Positions 45,916-57,518 of a stretch of 64,000 nucleotides of DNA are shown piece by piece. Both the position numbers and the translations under genes were made by a program. Below the pieces are notes generated by a model. It did no database searches and was not told the origin of the DNA. It saw only the letters and a program-made list of their open reading frames with translations. Origin of the DNA: Aspidiotus rigidus (taxonomy: Eukaryota; Arthropoda; Insecta; Hemiptera; Diaspididae); assembly GCA_035079385.1 (NCBI GenBank), contig JAVHKY010000023.1:3906001-3970000 (forward strand), read 5' to 3'. The stretch's first letter is position 1. Each line of letters opens with the position of its first letter.

Positions 45916-47500
45916 GATTGACCCGTGCTCTGGAAGATTCAGTCTGCCATGTGACGTCATCGAAAATTGATCATTTGGAAGCAGTTACCCTACAGACAAG
46001 ATCGCTAACTCGCAATCTACGGTGTGTCGAATTTTCGTACCCTGAAATCGTTTTGATAGTTTATCCCACCAGATGTCGCAAAGTCGCACTCAATGCATTC
46101 TTATGGGAGGAAAAAATTTCACGGATTCGTTCAAAGCTAGACGCTTAAGAAAGGAAATTTTATGCAGAATAAATTCACATCTCTTCATTTGTTTGAAAAA
46201 CTGAATATTTGTGGAGGAAAATGAGTTTTAGTGTCAACTCTCCATAAGAGCCTGTGTTTTAAAGTGCTGAAGATTGACTGCAACGATTTTTGTACGTGTG
46301 GCAGAACCAATGAACTATCGAAGTTAACGATCTTGTGTTTTTACTTTTTAGAGGTCTATAAGTTACCCGTAACGCATTCCAAATATCACACGAAGAAGAA
46401 TGCTCGATAATTATCGGGAAAAAGGCAGTAGTCATTTGATAGTATAAGGTTTCAACCGAACAGTACGTCTAATTGCCTAAACGTGACTCCTTTATGTCAT
46501 GCCGTTTTCCGATAACGCTGGTCCAAATCGTGTATAGTGACGACTTTTATGTAATCAAGCTGGCGGATTATAATACTTCCCCTGATGTACGTGCTCTGGT
46601 AGAAGACTCTAGGCCGTGCACCGGAAATCGAAAGACCAGAAAGCAGAGACCAAGCGGAGAAACTAGGATGCTTGGATTGTAAATGAATTAGATAATACGG
46701 GAAGACAGAGGGAAAATGTAAGATTAATTGTGATGGTGCAGCGCTACTCGCACATAAAGAAGCGCGTGTCGACTACAATAGGTTACAGTAGAAGAAATAA
46801 AAATATTTTGGTTCCTAGAAGACTATTGACTTCTTGAATCAATTCAATATTTCCACTGCAAACTCCCTGACCAACCCTAATGTGTTGTAAACCATCTCAA
46901 ACTTCAACTAGCGAGTAATTTTTATAATTACTTTTGCCGACACAAAGTTTGAAAGCGTAACGTTCTAATTTCTGCAAATATATTGATGTTACACATCTCA
47001 CTACAAGTGGCTCTCATTTCACTGTTATTAATAATCACACGACTCCTAAATTTTGTATAGTAAAATTATTATAGCTAGTAGAATTTGTTTCGTTGGGTAC
47101 ATTATCAATAACAGTACACGCTCAATTCCGTGTACTATACCTACGTCTAAACTGAAAACAGAAGAGGAAAAGAGTGTATCGCGAATATTGCGCTTTCATG
47201 CAGAGTGATTTGTAGTTAAAGAGTTAATTTTTTCTCGACATTAATGCCTGTCCAAGCTTTCTGTGATCCTCGCCGGTTATAGGCGAGAAACACGCGTCCC
47301 TGGTATTTGTTGTAAATGATATAGGCGAAGGTATCTCGTACTAAACAGCCCAGCAAACAGTAATGAATGACGTTCGGTTCGTATATACAACATACAATAC
47401 CTATTTCTTTAATGACGCGACAATTTTTGCAGCGTCATTGACACAACATTTTCTTTCCGATTCATCGATCACAATGTTATGATGGAAAAAAAAAAAACTC
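45916..47500. other. Presumed start of hedgehog intron 1; nothing else recognised
   Basis: Lies directly downstream, in the minus direction, of the exon 1 splice donor. No coding similarity, including to hedgehog exon 2, was found here. Confidence 0.4.
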
Positions 47501-47506
47501 ACCTGT
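47501..47506 (-). promoter_or_regulatory. Splice donor of hedgehog exon 1
   Basis: On the minus strand the junction is CAG/GTGAGT, a perfect consensus 5' splice site; the GT is at 47501-47502. It follows the codon for Gln in DRLMTQ, phase 0, which is the exon 1 boundary position in vertebrate Shh. Confidence 0.88.
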
Positions 47507-47826
47507 GTCATGAGCCTATCTTCTCCGCTGCCCTCTTCGTCCTTAAATATAATATCGGCGTTGTAATTGGGCACCAGATCCTTGAAACGTGGGTCAGATT
47601 TGGTAATCGGACCGTCAATCGGCCCACTAGCGCCCAAAGTTTTCTCCGCTATATTTGGGACGTGTTGTTTGAATACCAATGGTTTTAATTTGCCTGGCTT
47701 ACGTGATCGTCCACCGGATCTTCCCGGTCCGCAACACGTTGTCACATCCATAATGATCGCGAAAATTAACAAATAAAAAATCAAATTGCAACGAATGGAA
47801 TCGAATTCACTTTTTTTTCGACTCAT
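47503..47826 (-). CDS. hh: Hedgehog, first coding exon (108 codons)
   Basis: Encodes the N-terminus of the secreted morphogen Hedgehog. Residues 1-31 are a signal peptide (basic MSRKK, hydrophobic [13 protein letters not shown]). The mature protein should start at Cys32 in CGPGR, the conserved palmitoylation site. The basic [11 protein letters not shown] is in the place of the heparan-binding stretch. Then [39 protein letters not shown] and [10 protein letters not shown] are strongly conserved in all Hedgehogs. The ATG at 47824-47826 is chosen because an in-frame TAA lies at 47851-47853 and no other ATG lies between; the internal Met26 would lose the signal peptide. The exon ends phase 0 at a perfect donor. 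The Zn-binding part of the signalling domain and the Hint autoprocessing domain must lie in later exons, not seen here. The exon has no stops or shifts, so the gene looks functional. Confidence 0.95.
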
Positions 47827-50595
47827 CACCGTATCGCTGATTGGTCCGCATTACCGCCTCTTTTTGTTTCGATTACGGAGTTATTTCAATTTTTTTTTTT
47901 TTCTTCTTTTCTTTTTAATTTTATTTCTCTTCTCGATCGATTCTTTCTTCGAAATTATAATTCGATTTTCAGCAAATACACTTGGCAAAAACGAATAACT
48001 TGTTCCGGAGAAAAAATTAACGTTCCACACAAACACGTTCCTGAAAGCATAAAATTATAAAAATACGAAATTAAGAGTTTGTCAACTTGCAGCGAAGACA
48101 TCTGAGTAGGTGGAGGCACGAAGAATGAATGAAACAGAGGGAGGCCTATAAATAATCCCTTCCATATCGCCGCTAGTATATAGGGTATATTATAGTGAAT
48201 CTCATTGTTCTACATCGTTTAGGCGAAGGCACGCGAAAAATACATTATAATTTGCTTCATAACCTTCGATTTTGAAACTCGTCTAATAAGTGTAGTTCCT
48301 TCGCTTCCGGAATTACAAGAATTCGTACATCACACTATAGGGGTGCTTTCTTTGTACGTATAGGTAATCATCTCACCTGTCAATTTGCGCGACACTCAAA
48401 ATGGTACATGCTGATAACTATAATGACTTTAGACAGTTGAGTAAAGAATTACTAAACGTAGATATTTGGTCCAGATTCTTTCCATTGGAAATTAATTTAA
48501 CCTTGAGATCGATTTACGGAAAATATTGGTTCCCAGGAGGGGTACCTTTGACCTACTTTTAGGGCCTGGAAATGTTTACTTTCTATAGCTGTACAAATTA
48601 CAGGACTATGAAAAATTCTGACCGTTACGCCGAATTTACGTAATCGCCAAATTCGTGGACTCGGCAACCACAACAGAACTGCTTCAAGTATTCTCATTGG
48701 TCATTAGTGCTGCCGAATTCACGCATTCGGTAGACAATCGTCTACCTATAGTTGAAGCACTCAACAAAAAAAAACACGAATTCAGCAACATTTTTTAAAA
48801 TCCACGGAATCGGTAAAGTGAGGAATTGTGGGCTCCGAGGGCTTCTTCTCCAGATCACAACTAAATTTCTTCAAATTTTTCGTCATTCAAATTATCCGCA
48901 ATACTAAAAGTAAATCTTGTATTTTTGTCCTCCGCCGTCACTCTTTTAAAAGGTAATGAGAATTTTTCTTCACCTCTGAAAAGACTTCGGCAAATTTGAC
49001 TTTTTTGGTAAAGCTTTTACAATGCACTTTTCAATAATTTCGCTCTCACGCTAAACGTGTCGCGTCGGACAAACAAAGGGAGAATCCGTGAAAACCCTTT
49101 ACTACTTCTTTTTTTTTGGTTTATCCGTACAAAGCAGCGGGTGGACGTCTTCTTTTAAGCACCCTTTCTCGCAAAAACGTCGTAACACAGAGACTTCTGA
49201 GAACACCCGCGTATCAGAGTATCGCGCCGAGATGGATTACGACATGGCGAGATCTTTTAGGTATCCGCACAGCGTGATTGGAGAATGCGACAAAAAAATA
49301 GAGTACATACAATAAAATAAAAATATCATCCTACTTATATCCGTCAAATGTCAAGCGCTTTTTATTTATAGGAAAGTGATAGCAAGATTACCGCAATCAA
49401 AATAATGTCTTTCGTGAGAATTTCTCCCCAATCATAGTGACCACAACTATCTTTTTTTTTCGGAAGTAGGTATATACAATACAATAGTCTATGCTCAAGG
49501 AAACGAGCCTGTGGCGCTACAAGGACATTCGCTTCTTATTTATTTGTTCCCAATAGAGCAAACTGTGAATATTTTCTAAAAAAGGAAACAAACAAAGAGT
49601 ATTATCACGATAAATCCTTTCCCGTTTCTCCTCGGCTTTCCACTTTCTCACGTTCTACGGCCACCCTCGATTTTTCATGTAACTTTTTAATCTTCTTCCG
49701 TTCTGAAGGAACATTGATACAAAATTTAGTTCGATTTTCAAACTGTGCAATACAGAGCCTCGAAAAAGCATTTCGTGATTTGGAAACTATCTTCGTTCTT
49801 TACAAGAAATAAACTAGAGGCATAGTGGAACAAGAAATGACAAGTATATAAATTTCAAACACAAATAACAAGATATATTGTTGATTTTGACCGTTCGCGT
49901 AGTTTTCGTGAAACTTGCTCATTTACTGGTACGAAATACGAGGATCCTGTGACGATAAGGTTTTCCTAGTAATATATATTGCATACTTATTCTCCTGCGT
50001 GTCATCGATCTGGGAGTGTTTCTTAACATTGATCTTAGGAGTGTTGCTGGCTTGCAAAATTATTTTCATTACAGGGAGTTCACCTTATGAGCAATGCTAC
50101 CTGATTGACAACACCTATGGAAGACTGGGGAAGCTTTTCCAAAGTCCAGTCATCCAAGAACGAACGTGATACAAAAATCATTGGGAAAGTTTTTCGGAAA
50201 TTTTGTAGAAAAAAACAAAACAAATAAATGGCTCACGAGTGCGACCCTAATCTGCCGACTGAAAAAGTTTATAGGGTGTCTGTACTCAAAGTCTCGGGAT
50301 AAATGATCGTCTTCACTATTTTACCGAATTTTTTAATTAACAAATTTATTTTATTGGACTGTCATTCAAAATGTGGCTATTATTCAATAAATACTCGGGA
50401 TCTCCTCCAAAAATCTGTCTTTTAGGAGCTCTGATTTCATCTGAAAAAATTTCCTCAAGTTTTAAAAGGGGAATACTCGCTGGATGGTATACATCCTCTC
50501 CCCGCAGATTAGCACTTGTGTGCTTTTGAGCTCTCTTCTACTGAAACATAACAACCTTCTTAGGGAGATAATCTTGGTTTCACAGTTGGTCAATA
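47827..50595. other. hedgehog 5' UTR/upstream region, no elements recognised
   Basis: This is upstream of the hh start codon. The UTR, TSS and promoter must lie here or farther right, but I cannot place a TATA box or initiator with confidence. A pyrimidine-rich tract (47885-47930 on plus, purine-rich on the hh strand) lies just upstream of the ATG. A short fragment of repeat A is at about 49980-50020. Confidence 0.4.
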
Positions 50596-50610
50596 CAGGG
50601 CCGCCGAGAG
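50596..50610. repeat. hAT terminal inverted repeat candidate
   Basis: CAGGGCCGCCGAGAG followed by GGCCCGGGGCAA, of the style seen at the ends of ZMYM1/TTF-like hAT elements and 75 bp beyond the transposase stop codon. A 14/15 inverted match is at 56698-56712. Confidence 0.6.
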
Positions 50611-50684
50611 ACTGCGCGAGGCCCGGGGCAACTTTTGAAAAAAATTATGTAAGGCACCAAGTAAGTACAGAACATTAATAATTT

Positions 50685-50859
50685 TTAATAAAAATGAATT
50701 TTACGCGCTTTTCTTCGCGCAAATTCTTGAATTGTATCTAAATACTTTAAAGCTGCTGCTTTTTCATGTTCTACTTATAGGTAGAGAAGGTGGTTCAATA
50801 TGAGTTGCGTCATTAACGATCTCAGCCTTCTTTTGATTAAGGCCAATTTGCTGAAACCT
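50685..50859 (-). pseudogene. hAT transposase, last C-terminal piece
   Basis: On the minus strand, starting within the 17-bp duplication, the frame reads FSKLALIKRRLRSLMTQLIL, an in-frame stop, then VEHEKAAALKYLDTIQEFAR and RKARKIHFY, ending at TAA 50685-50687. This is the end of the hAT dimerisation domain (FSKLKLIK...LRSTMSQERL type) and is the true continuation of 51573-52985, from which it is separated by the LINE 50860-51572. Confidence 0.85.
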
Positions 50860-51572
50860 CTTTTTTTTTTCTTTCTTTTTTTTTTTTTTTGGCCACCCAT
50901 TCAGGACGTTCCTGGTGGGGGAAGTTTATTCCCTATACCCCGCTGCTGAGTTACATGAACAGTGCTCAACAGCGGGTAGGAAAGACTATTATAACTAGCC
51001 TCTGCTCTCCTATGTATCTAAGGTTTATCAAAGAGAGCAGAGGGTTGAGGGTTCTTCTTATGCTTAAGGCTACTTTGTAAATGGCTATTGTTTGGATGAA
51101 ATGGGTTACTATTATGAGATAATGTGAGCTATTGCAGAAACTTATGCGTAAGGCTAGTGGAAACTCTTATGCTGAAGTCTATGGATGGCTAGATGGTAAC
51201 TAATTACTGCTTTCGTGGCTTGTCCGCTATGTTCCATAACAGGTTATGCCTCTGCTGGGCCGGCATTCATCTTACGGCAAGCAATTTCCTTATCCCATTA
51301 GGCGTTGGTAACTTGAGTAAGATATTCTCTTACTGCTCCTTTTTCAGTGTCCCACTGTGTTGGCCGATTTTTTGCATACAATAGGCATATTTTGAAAATA
51401 TGTTGTGCTGTCTGACTTTTGTCTCCACACTCGCACTCAGCCGAAGCTGTCTTTTTGATCCTAAATCTATAGGCAGCAAATGTGCCGTGGCCTGACAGTG
51501 CCTGTGCCGACATAAAGCCAATGGGCACCCGATGTTCCCTTGCCACAGGTAAAATTTCTTGGGTCCATCTGC
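50860..51572 (-). mobile_element. 5'-truncated LINE inserted in the hAT transposase
   Basis: CCAATTTGCTGAAACCT occurs on both sides (50843-50859 and 51573-51589), a perfect 17-bp target-site duplication. The poly(A) tail is the T-rich tract 50861-50890, so the LINE is on the minus strand. Its 5' truncation falls in the ORF2 C-terminus: GRWTQEILPVAREHRVPIGF, MSAQALSGHGTFAAYRF and a C-x-C...H-x4-C motif in CECGDKSQTAQHIFKIC, as at the end of R1/I/Jockey-type ORF2. Coding ends at 51298; the rest is 3' UTR. Confidence 0.88.
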
Positions 51573-52985
51573 CCAATTTGCTGAAACCTGGTTCACCACT
51601 TGCGACAGATACAACCAGCGTTAATAATAATCGCAGACTTATACAAACTTGTGGTAGAACTGCTGTATAACCTTTCCTGTATATTAAATTCAACAATTCG
51701 CAAGCATTTACCGTCTCCCACTTCAAATTGCGTCGTATTTTTTCCAAACATTGCATTTCCTCAATCAACTCACTTTCGTCAGGTCTTCTGGATAGGCCGC
51801 CAGCAACTTCTTTGCACTTTCTCTCCAAAAGGCATCATTCTCTTCCTCATTGGGTCCTCGAGGGATTAAAATAGGATTAAATAATTGAGCCACTTTACTT
51901 GCTTGCATATCCAAATCTCGAAGTTCAGTAAGAAGTAGATCAACTGTTGGAAGGAAGACTTGAGCTTTGGTATGAAAGGTACTGTCTGGTTCCTGGTATT
52001 CATAATGGAATCCGTTTTCTCGTCCTAATTCGCGGTCGAGCAGCTTTCAATTCAGGTGCAATCGCCTCTGGCTTCGGAAAATATTCCTTCCCATGAATCT
52101 CTTAAAAGCTGTATATCTAGTAGTAGAGCGCGGACATGTCGGCTTGCATCTTTGAGATCAAGTTTTGGACTTTGTAAAAGTTTGTTTGTTTGGTCTAAGC
52201 ACTGTAACAGCTTGAACCACCAGGTTGTAGTAAGAATAAAGTCAAATGACTGAAGCCAATTTATCAAAAAATGCACATCAGCTTGAATTTCTGATTCTTC
52301 TACTTCATACAAAGCGTCGAGTATGCCTTGGTAATCCTTAGCCAAAGGACGGACAGCTTCCAATCTGGCACTCCACCTTGTATTTGACGCTTTATGAAGG
52401 GATATGCCAGCTTTTTCTTCAAGAATTTTCCACCTTGCAGGGCTTGACGCGAACACTGTTTACAATTTTTGAACATTTCCAAAGTATATCTTTCCTTCTG
52501 TCGTTGTTTCCATGGCATGTACACCACAAAGATTCATTGTATGGGCTAAACAAGGAGTTTAATAGGCCTGCCTATTTTTTTCTAAAATCTTAGCCTGAAG
52601 ACCATTGAATTTCCCGGACATGTTTGTGGCGTTGTCATATCCTTGACCCCTGCAAAGATGTATATCAATATCTAATTCCTGCAATACTCGTTCTATTTCA
52701 CCTGCAATATCTTCTTTTTTTTTTTCAAAGTCCAACATTTTTAAGAAATATTCATGGACCACCCACTCCTCATTACTCTTTTGAACTACGCACCGGAGTA
52801 TGAAAATTAATTGTTCTTTATGAGATATATCGGCGGTACCATCTACTACAAGTCCATAATAACGTGAACGTTTTCCAAAATTCTATTTCCACATATTTCC
52901 AGAAATTCATTTTGCATTGCCCATGACAAATAATGAGCTTACATCCTTTTCCCCCTTTCTTAATATGCTGAAGTGGTATCCAGAT
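51573..52985 (-). pseudogene. hAT transposase, ZMYM1/TTF-like, main part
   Basis: The minus-strand order is: LSWAMQNEFLEICGN (about 52920), RSRYYGLVVDGTADISHKEQ (52860-52800), VVHEYFLKML (52760), LDIDIHLCRGQGYDNATNMS and GLQAKILEKNRQAY (52660-52560), then RWKILEEKAGISLHKASNTR and WSARLEAVRPLAKDY (52430-52320), FDFILTTTWWFKLLQCLDQT, NLKWETVNACELLNLIYRKG and LCLRILLT-like VCISLRLLLTLVVSVASGEP (51650-51600), ending GFSKL at the LINE junction. These are the RNase H-fold and dimerisation features of ZMYM1-like hAT transposases. Frameshifts occur near 52880, 52540 and 52040. The N-terminal zinc finger is not visible. Confidence 0.85.
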
Positions 52986-55900
52986 GAAATACTAACCGTA
53001 AATAACCGAGCCCTCACCAATTAATAACCAAATCTCGATAACTCGAAAAATTCACAAGAATTTCCTCGGTACCAGAAGTCTTCTTTGTCCTCAATCAACT
53101 TCTCGCTCAGGAGTTCAACGTGGCTTCTCCGCGCTCAGTAATCAAGATGAGAAACAATATATCCTTTCTGTATTACTAATTATTAATTAATTCAGAAAAT
53201 TGCGTGTAGGAACGTAATGACTGCTGAAAGCATTTGAAAAGTTCGAGCTATTTTCCCGAAGCACCCCATTGAACATTGCGATAGCCCCGAATCATTCTGA
53301 CCACGATATTAGACATTCAAGGGTGTGCTCTATATCGTCACTAACACAAAGACACGTAGGTCTGTAGGAATAGAAGTAGAATACCGAATACGACTTGAAA
53401 TTGCGGCTCCAAATTTTATGAAACTTTGTAGATTGAAAGTCAAAGGTTCTGAAAATAACGCAAATGGGTTTATGATTCAAAAACTACTTCTCATTTTGTT
53501 ATTTTATCGTAAGAACTTCAGCTCCTATGTACTGATATTTTTTTCATTCGGTCGTTATTCGAATAATAAATCAAACTAGCGATTATCAGCGAATTTCCGT
53601 TATTGAGAGTAGAGTTTCGTGAGATTTAAAGCTAATTTCAAGTTGCAATTAGTATTCCACAATATTTTCTCACAGTCTGTACTGCAGGTTGCAGAGTTCC
53701 AAATGAATATAGTGTATTTTATATGTATTAGTGACTAGGTAGAACCTACCCTTAGTGACTCATTCAGTCTCGGTTGTAAGATAGACCCACATAGAGGAAT
53801 TTCCTGGCAAGGTAATCGTAGTATTTGAACAAGAATTCGAAACAGTAAACAAGAGAAATACCTGCAGAATCTATTTGTACCGTTGATGTTCAGATATCGG
53901 AACATCTGACATCACCCTCTTACTTCGGTAATAACTATTTTCGATACCGTACCGACCGACGTGTACAGAGCAAAAAGAGAAAGTTTGTTAAATCTTTTAG
54001 AAAGTTATATCGAAGCCTTTTCCGTTACAATATCTCGCGGCTGATCCGACTACTGTGTTTCAAGGTTGGACTAGGAGGACAACTGCAGTTTCAGAAAATT
54101 CTAGATCGGTCTACTTCTTGATTTCGGTCGATTTTCTTAGCAGGGATTCTCTACTTTGAAGAATTGGAATGAAAAAAGGTACGGTAGTCCGTTCTAATAG
54201 ACAGTGGGGGAAAAAAAATACACAAGCAATCCTCCCTTTCAAATGAATGGAAGGGAAAAAATCCGAGTGAAACGAAATATTGCAGACAGAGCGACTCCGA
54301 AGAGACGTATTGATTCATCTTGTCCTTCTGTACCTAACGGTTAGAAAAGGAGAAAAAAAAATTGAAACATGTCAGTCGTCACAACACGTACAGGAATTCC
54401 GTAGAAATGTGTAAAACAGAAACGCATTCATGAGAATTCGCCACGTCAACGTCTACACCATAGAGAAAAAAAATTTTGTACGAATACTTATGCCTTTCAA
54501 GGGTCGTAATGAGAAATGAAGACAGGATGAAAACTGATATTGAATTGTTTAATTAAGGGATTATGATTGTCGTATAGTTTCATGATCTTCGTCTTTCTTA
54601 ATCAGCGTTTTCTATGAACAAATTTGATCGAAACGTTTTTTCTGTAAATTCACGAATTCAATTGAAAGTTTTTGCAAAGGCTTAAACAATTTTAGCGCGT
54701 ATTCGGGTTTCTTCACTGAAATACGGTACTTTACGGGAGAGTCGTGCAAGGGCTCTCGTGACTCATTTTCAGCTCAGGTCCATTGGCTACAAAAGCAGAA
54801 CGTATTTTTGATAATGAAGAAAGGGGTCGTTCTAAAATCTATTCATGAATGCATTAATTAGTGAAAACTATTGTTCTTTCTAAAATTTCAGTTTTCAAAT
54901 AAAGCAACGTGTCTCAACCTTTCTTACATCACGGCAAACGATATTCCTGCAGCACAGAATTTCCGAAACTGCCAATATTGTATCCAAAATTTTTCATTTC
55001 TACGTCTCTACTGATACTCTGCTCTAATTTCAAGATATGTAGCGGGACCTCAGCCCTCATTCTCTAAACTGTGGTTCCGGAAACGAAAGCTTGGACATTC
55101 TGCCAACATTCTAGAAAATTTCGAGTTCTGCTATCAATATATACGCAGAACGGTCTGGATGTTTCTCGCATTCACTGGGGAGATCGTGGGGAAACATGAA
55201 ATACGATCTGTATTTTTGACCTCATTGCATAAAGTTTTCGATTTTTAGGACGTTTAGCGCTAGTTTAGACTTGAATTTGAGAAATTATAATTATGGAATT
55301 GACATCATTCGAAAGGTGGAACACATGAGTCAGTCAGTCAGATAGTGCTTATGATTACTTTTTCAAGCAGACAGAAAAAATTGGCAATTCTTTTTTTAGT
55401 TCATGTTGCCTATGTTTGTGACCAAATCTCGCAGAACGACACAATAGTGTGCCGCGTCATACCGGTTTAGAAACATCGAAATGAAAGAATAGGCCCGAGT
55501 CTTAGGCTCTCAAATTAGGGATAGCATCAAACGACGATTCTCAACAAAGACGAAAAAGTATCTCAGCATTGTTTTCCCGGCTCTTTTTCTAGCCAAGTAC
55601 AGGACTATGCCTCGAAATTCAACACAAAGAAGTGGAGAAATGACCATTCAAAATGTTTTGAATGATTAAAAAGTGACAAAATCGGCGATCATTTGCAGCC
55701 TTAATTGTTTGGAGCTTCACAATTTTCACACATTCGGATTTGTTGGAGTGGTTAGGCGTTAGCGTGAAGATGATTAGAATTGTGAACTTTGCCTCACATT
55801 GAAATGATCACGAATAAGTAGCCAGAATTTTCATAAAAAATCTTTGGAAAAACATCGCAAAAAATGACCTTTATAGCTTTAAATGGAAAAGGTGGCCAAG

Positions 55901-56697
55901 TCGCCACCCTGTGGCTAAAAGATCATATAATTTTCGTCAATATTGATAGTGATTGAGCTAGTAAGTCCCGTATGTATTACAAGTAACCCAGCAAAAAGTA
56001 CGCGTGAAAGTTATAAGTGACTCCCAGAGATATGCTTTCGAATCTAGTTTAATGCATTCATCCCCTGGCAAACCGAAAATTATACCTTTTTTTTACGTTT
56101 TATTGTACTCAGCTACTTTGAAATTCGATACTACAATAGCAGTAGGTGTCCGTATCCTCAACTACATATAAAGTCTGAACTTATAGGGAGTAAGCGAGGG
56201 TCAAAATAAAAGAAATTATTTTCATTTAAAATTCACGATCTCACCGATAATTAGCCAATGAAGTCCTAAGTATTTACAGTAAATTTATTTTGAGCTCTCT
56301 TTTCTGAAAAGAGAAAAAACAATCAATTTTCAAACAGAAAGGCGCGACTGAGGATGCGATTTCCGCTTCTCGAAAAGGAACAATAAAAAAAAAAAGAAAT
56401 ACATAAGTTTCAAATTTTATTTATGCAGCTGCCCTTCGCAGTGTAATTAAGGGTATCTGGCGGACCATAATTTAAATACCTCTTTAATAACACGAGTAGG
56501 GTTGAAATTATCAGGCTTTATTAGCCGTGTGGTGTGACAGTTATCTATCGAGACCTCACTGTTGCCAGGAACGATCAGAGCCAAACCGGACCCCGAGGAA
56601 GATCGCGGTTGTTTTTAGTCTTCTTGATCCATAGTCAAGATTATAATTCTAAATCCAACTTAACCAGAATCCGTTCCGGGCATGGAGCAAAGAGTCC
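52986..56697. other. No gene recognised; possible right part of the hAT
   Basis: 3.7 kb with no coding similarity found. If 56698-56712 is the right TIR of the hAT, this would be the decayed 5' part of that element; otherwise it is unassigned intergenic DNA. Confidence 0.3.
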
Positions 56698-56712
56698 CTC
56701 TCGGCAGCCCTG
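56698..56712. repeat. Possible right TIR of the hAT starting at 50596
   Basis: CTCTCGGCAGCCCTG is complementary to 50596-50610 at 14 of 15 bases. The neighbouring 8-mers (GGTCAATA on the left and ACTGTTAC on the right) do not match, so no target-site duplication supports it. Confidence 0.35.
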
Positions 56713-57060
56713 ACTGTTACCAGACTTGAACTGCAACGATAAATTAACGAAAGTAGTAAGAAGCTGCTTTAGAAATTCGTCCTGGCTTTGAGATTGGATG
56801 GTTGCCTATCGAGACCTGTTTTGGTGACACTTCGCAGGCCTAAGAGCCTACCATAACTGAAAATTAGCTCTTACAAATAATTTTCAGCCCTTCAGAGCGC
56901 TTTATAAGTTGGAAGAGAGTCTACAAAAACTATCGCGCCATAAGAACAAAACTTCCACACGAGTCGCGTTAAATTCCGAGTACATCCAATCAGTGGTTAC
57001 AGCAAAAATATCATTTTATATGAGAAAAATTGGTTTTGGCTACCACTAAGATAAATTTTA

Positions 57061-57516
57061 TTAGTCGGACGTTTCGGTACACCGACCTATCATTATCAAC
57101 GACACGAAAAAACGTAGTAAAAAAGTACTACAAAATAAAAACATTACGTCTACACGAATCAAGTTGGCTTATTTCTATTGTGAATCACATGACTAAGATT
57201 ATTGATATCAGTCTTATAATTGATGCTATCTTTCCTTTCGTATAATCATATATGATTTCGAGAATTTTCCTCTTTATAGTATTTTTCTCCCGGCCTACAA
57301 TCGCGATATTATCGAACTAAAAATATGACCTTCATCTAACGAATATATGAGGCTAGAGCAGTATGAAGAATCGAATTACAATAAAAATAAGCCAAGTTGA
57401 ATCGTGTAAACGTACTAATGTTTTCATCCTCATTCTGATATTTCGTCTGTATTTTTTAGTGCGTTTTTTCGTGTCGTTGATAATTCCTACGTCGGTGTAC
57501 CGAAACGTCCGACTAA
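57061..57516. mobile_element. 456-bp TIR element, TA-flanked
   Basis: About 55-60 bp of inverted repeat: TTAGTCGGACGTTTCGGTAC, then ACCGAC, then ATTATCAACGACACGAAAAA at 57061-57115 and the complement at 57461-57516. TA is on both sides (57059-57060 and 57517-57518). No transposase frame. Confidence 0.8.
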
Positions 57517-57518
57517 TA

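Noticed and set aside
1..47400. hedgehog exon 2 on the minus strand
   Set aside because: Looked for the expected CKxKLN, WPGVxLRVTEGWDED and SLHYEGRA stretches among minus-strand frames and found none; not reported.
47479..47776. Plus-strand open frames of 69 codons
   Set aside because: They are antisense to hedgehog exon 1, whose minus-strand frame carries clear conserved motifs.
56540..56830. Recurring TATCGAGACCT words near 56550 and 56805
   Set aside because: Only the short word is shared; the neighbouring sequence does not align, so no repeat element was called.
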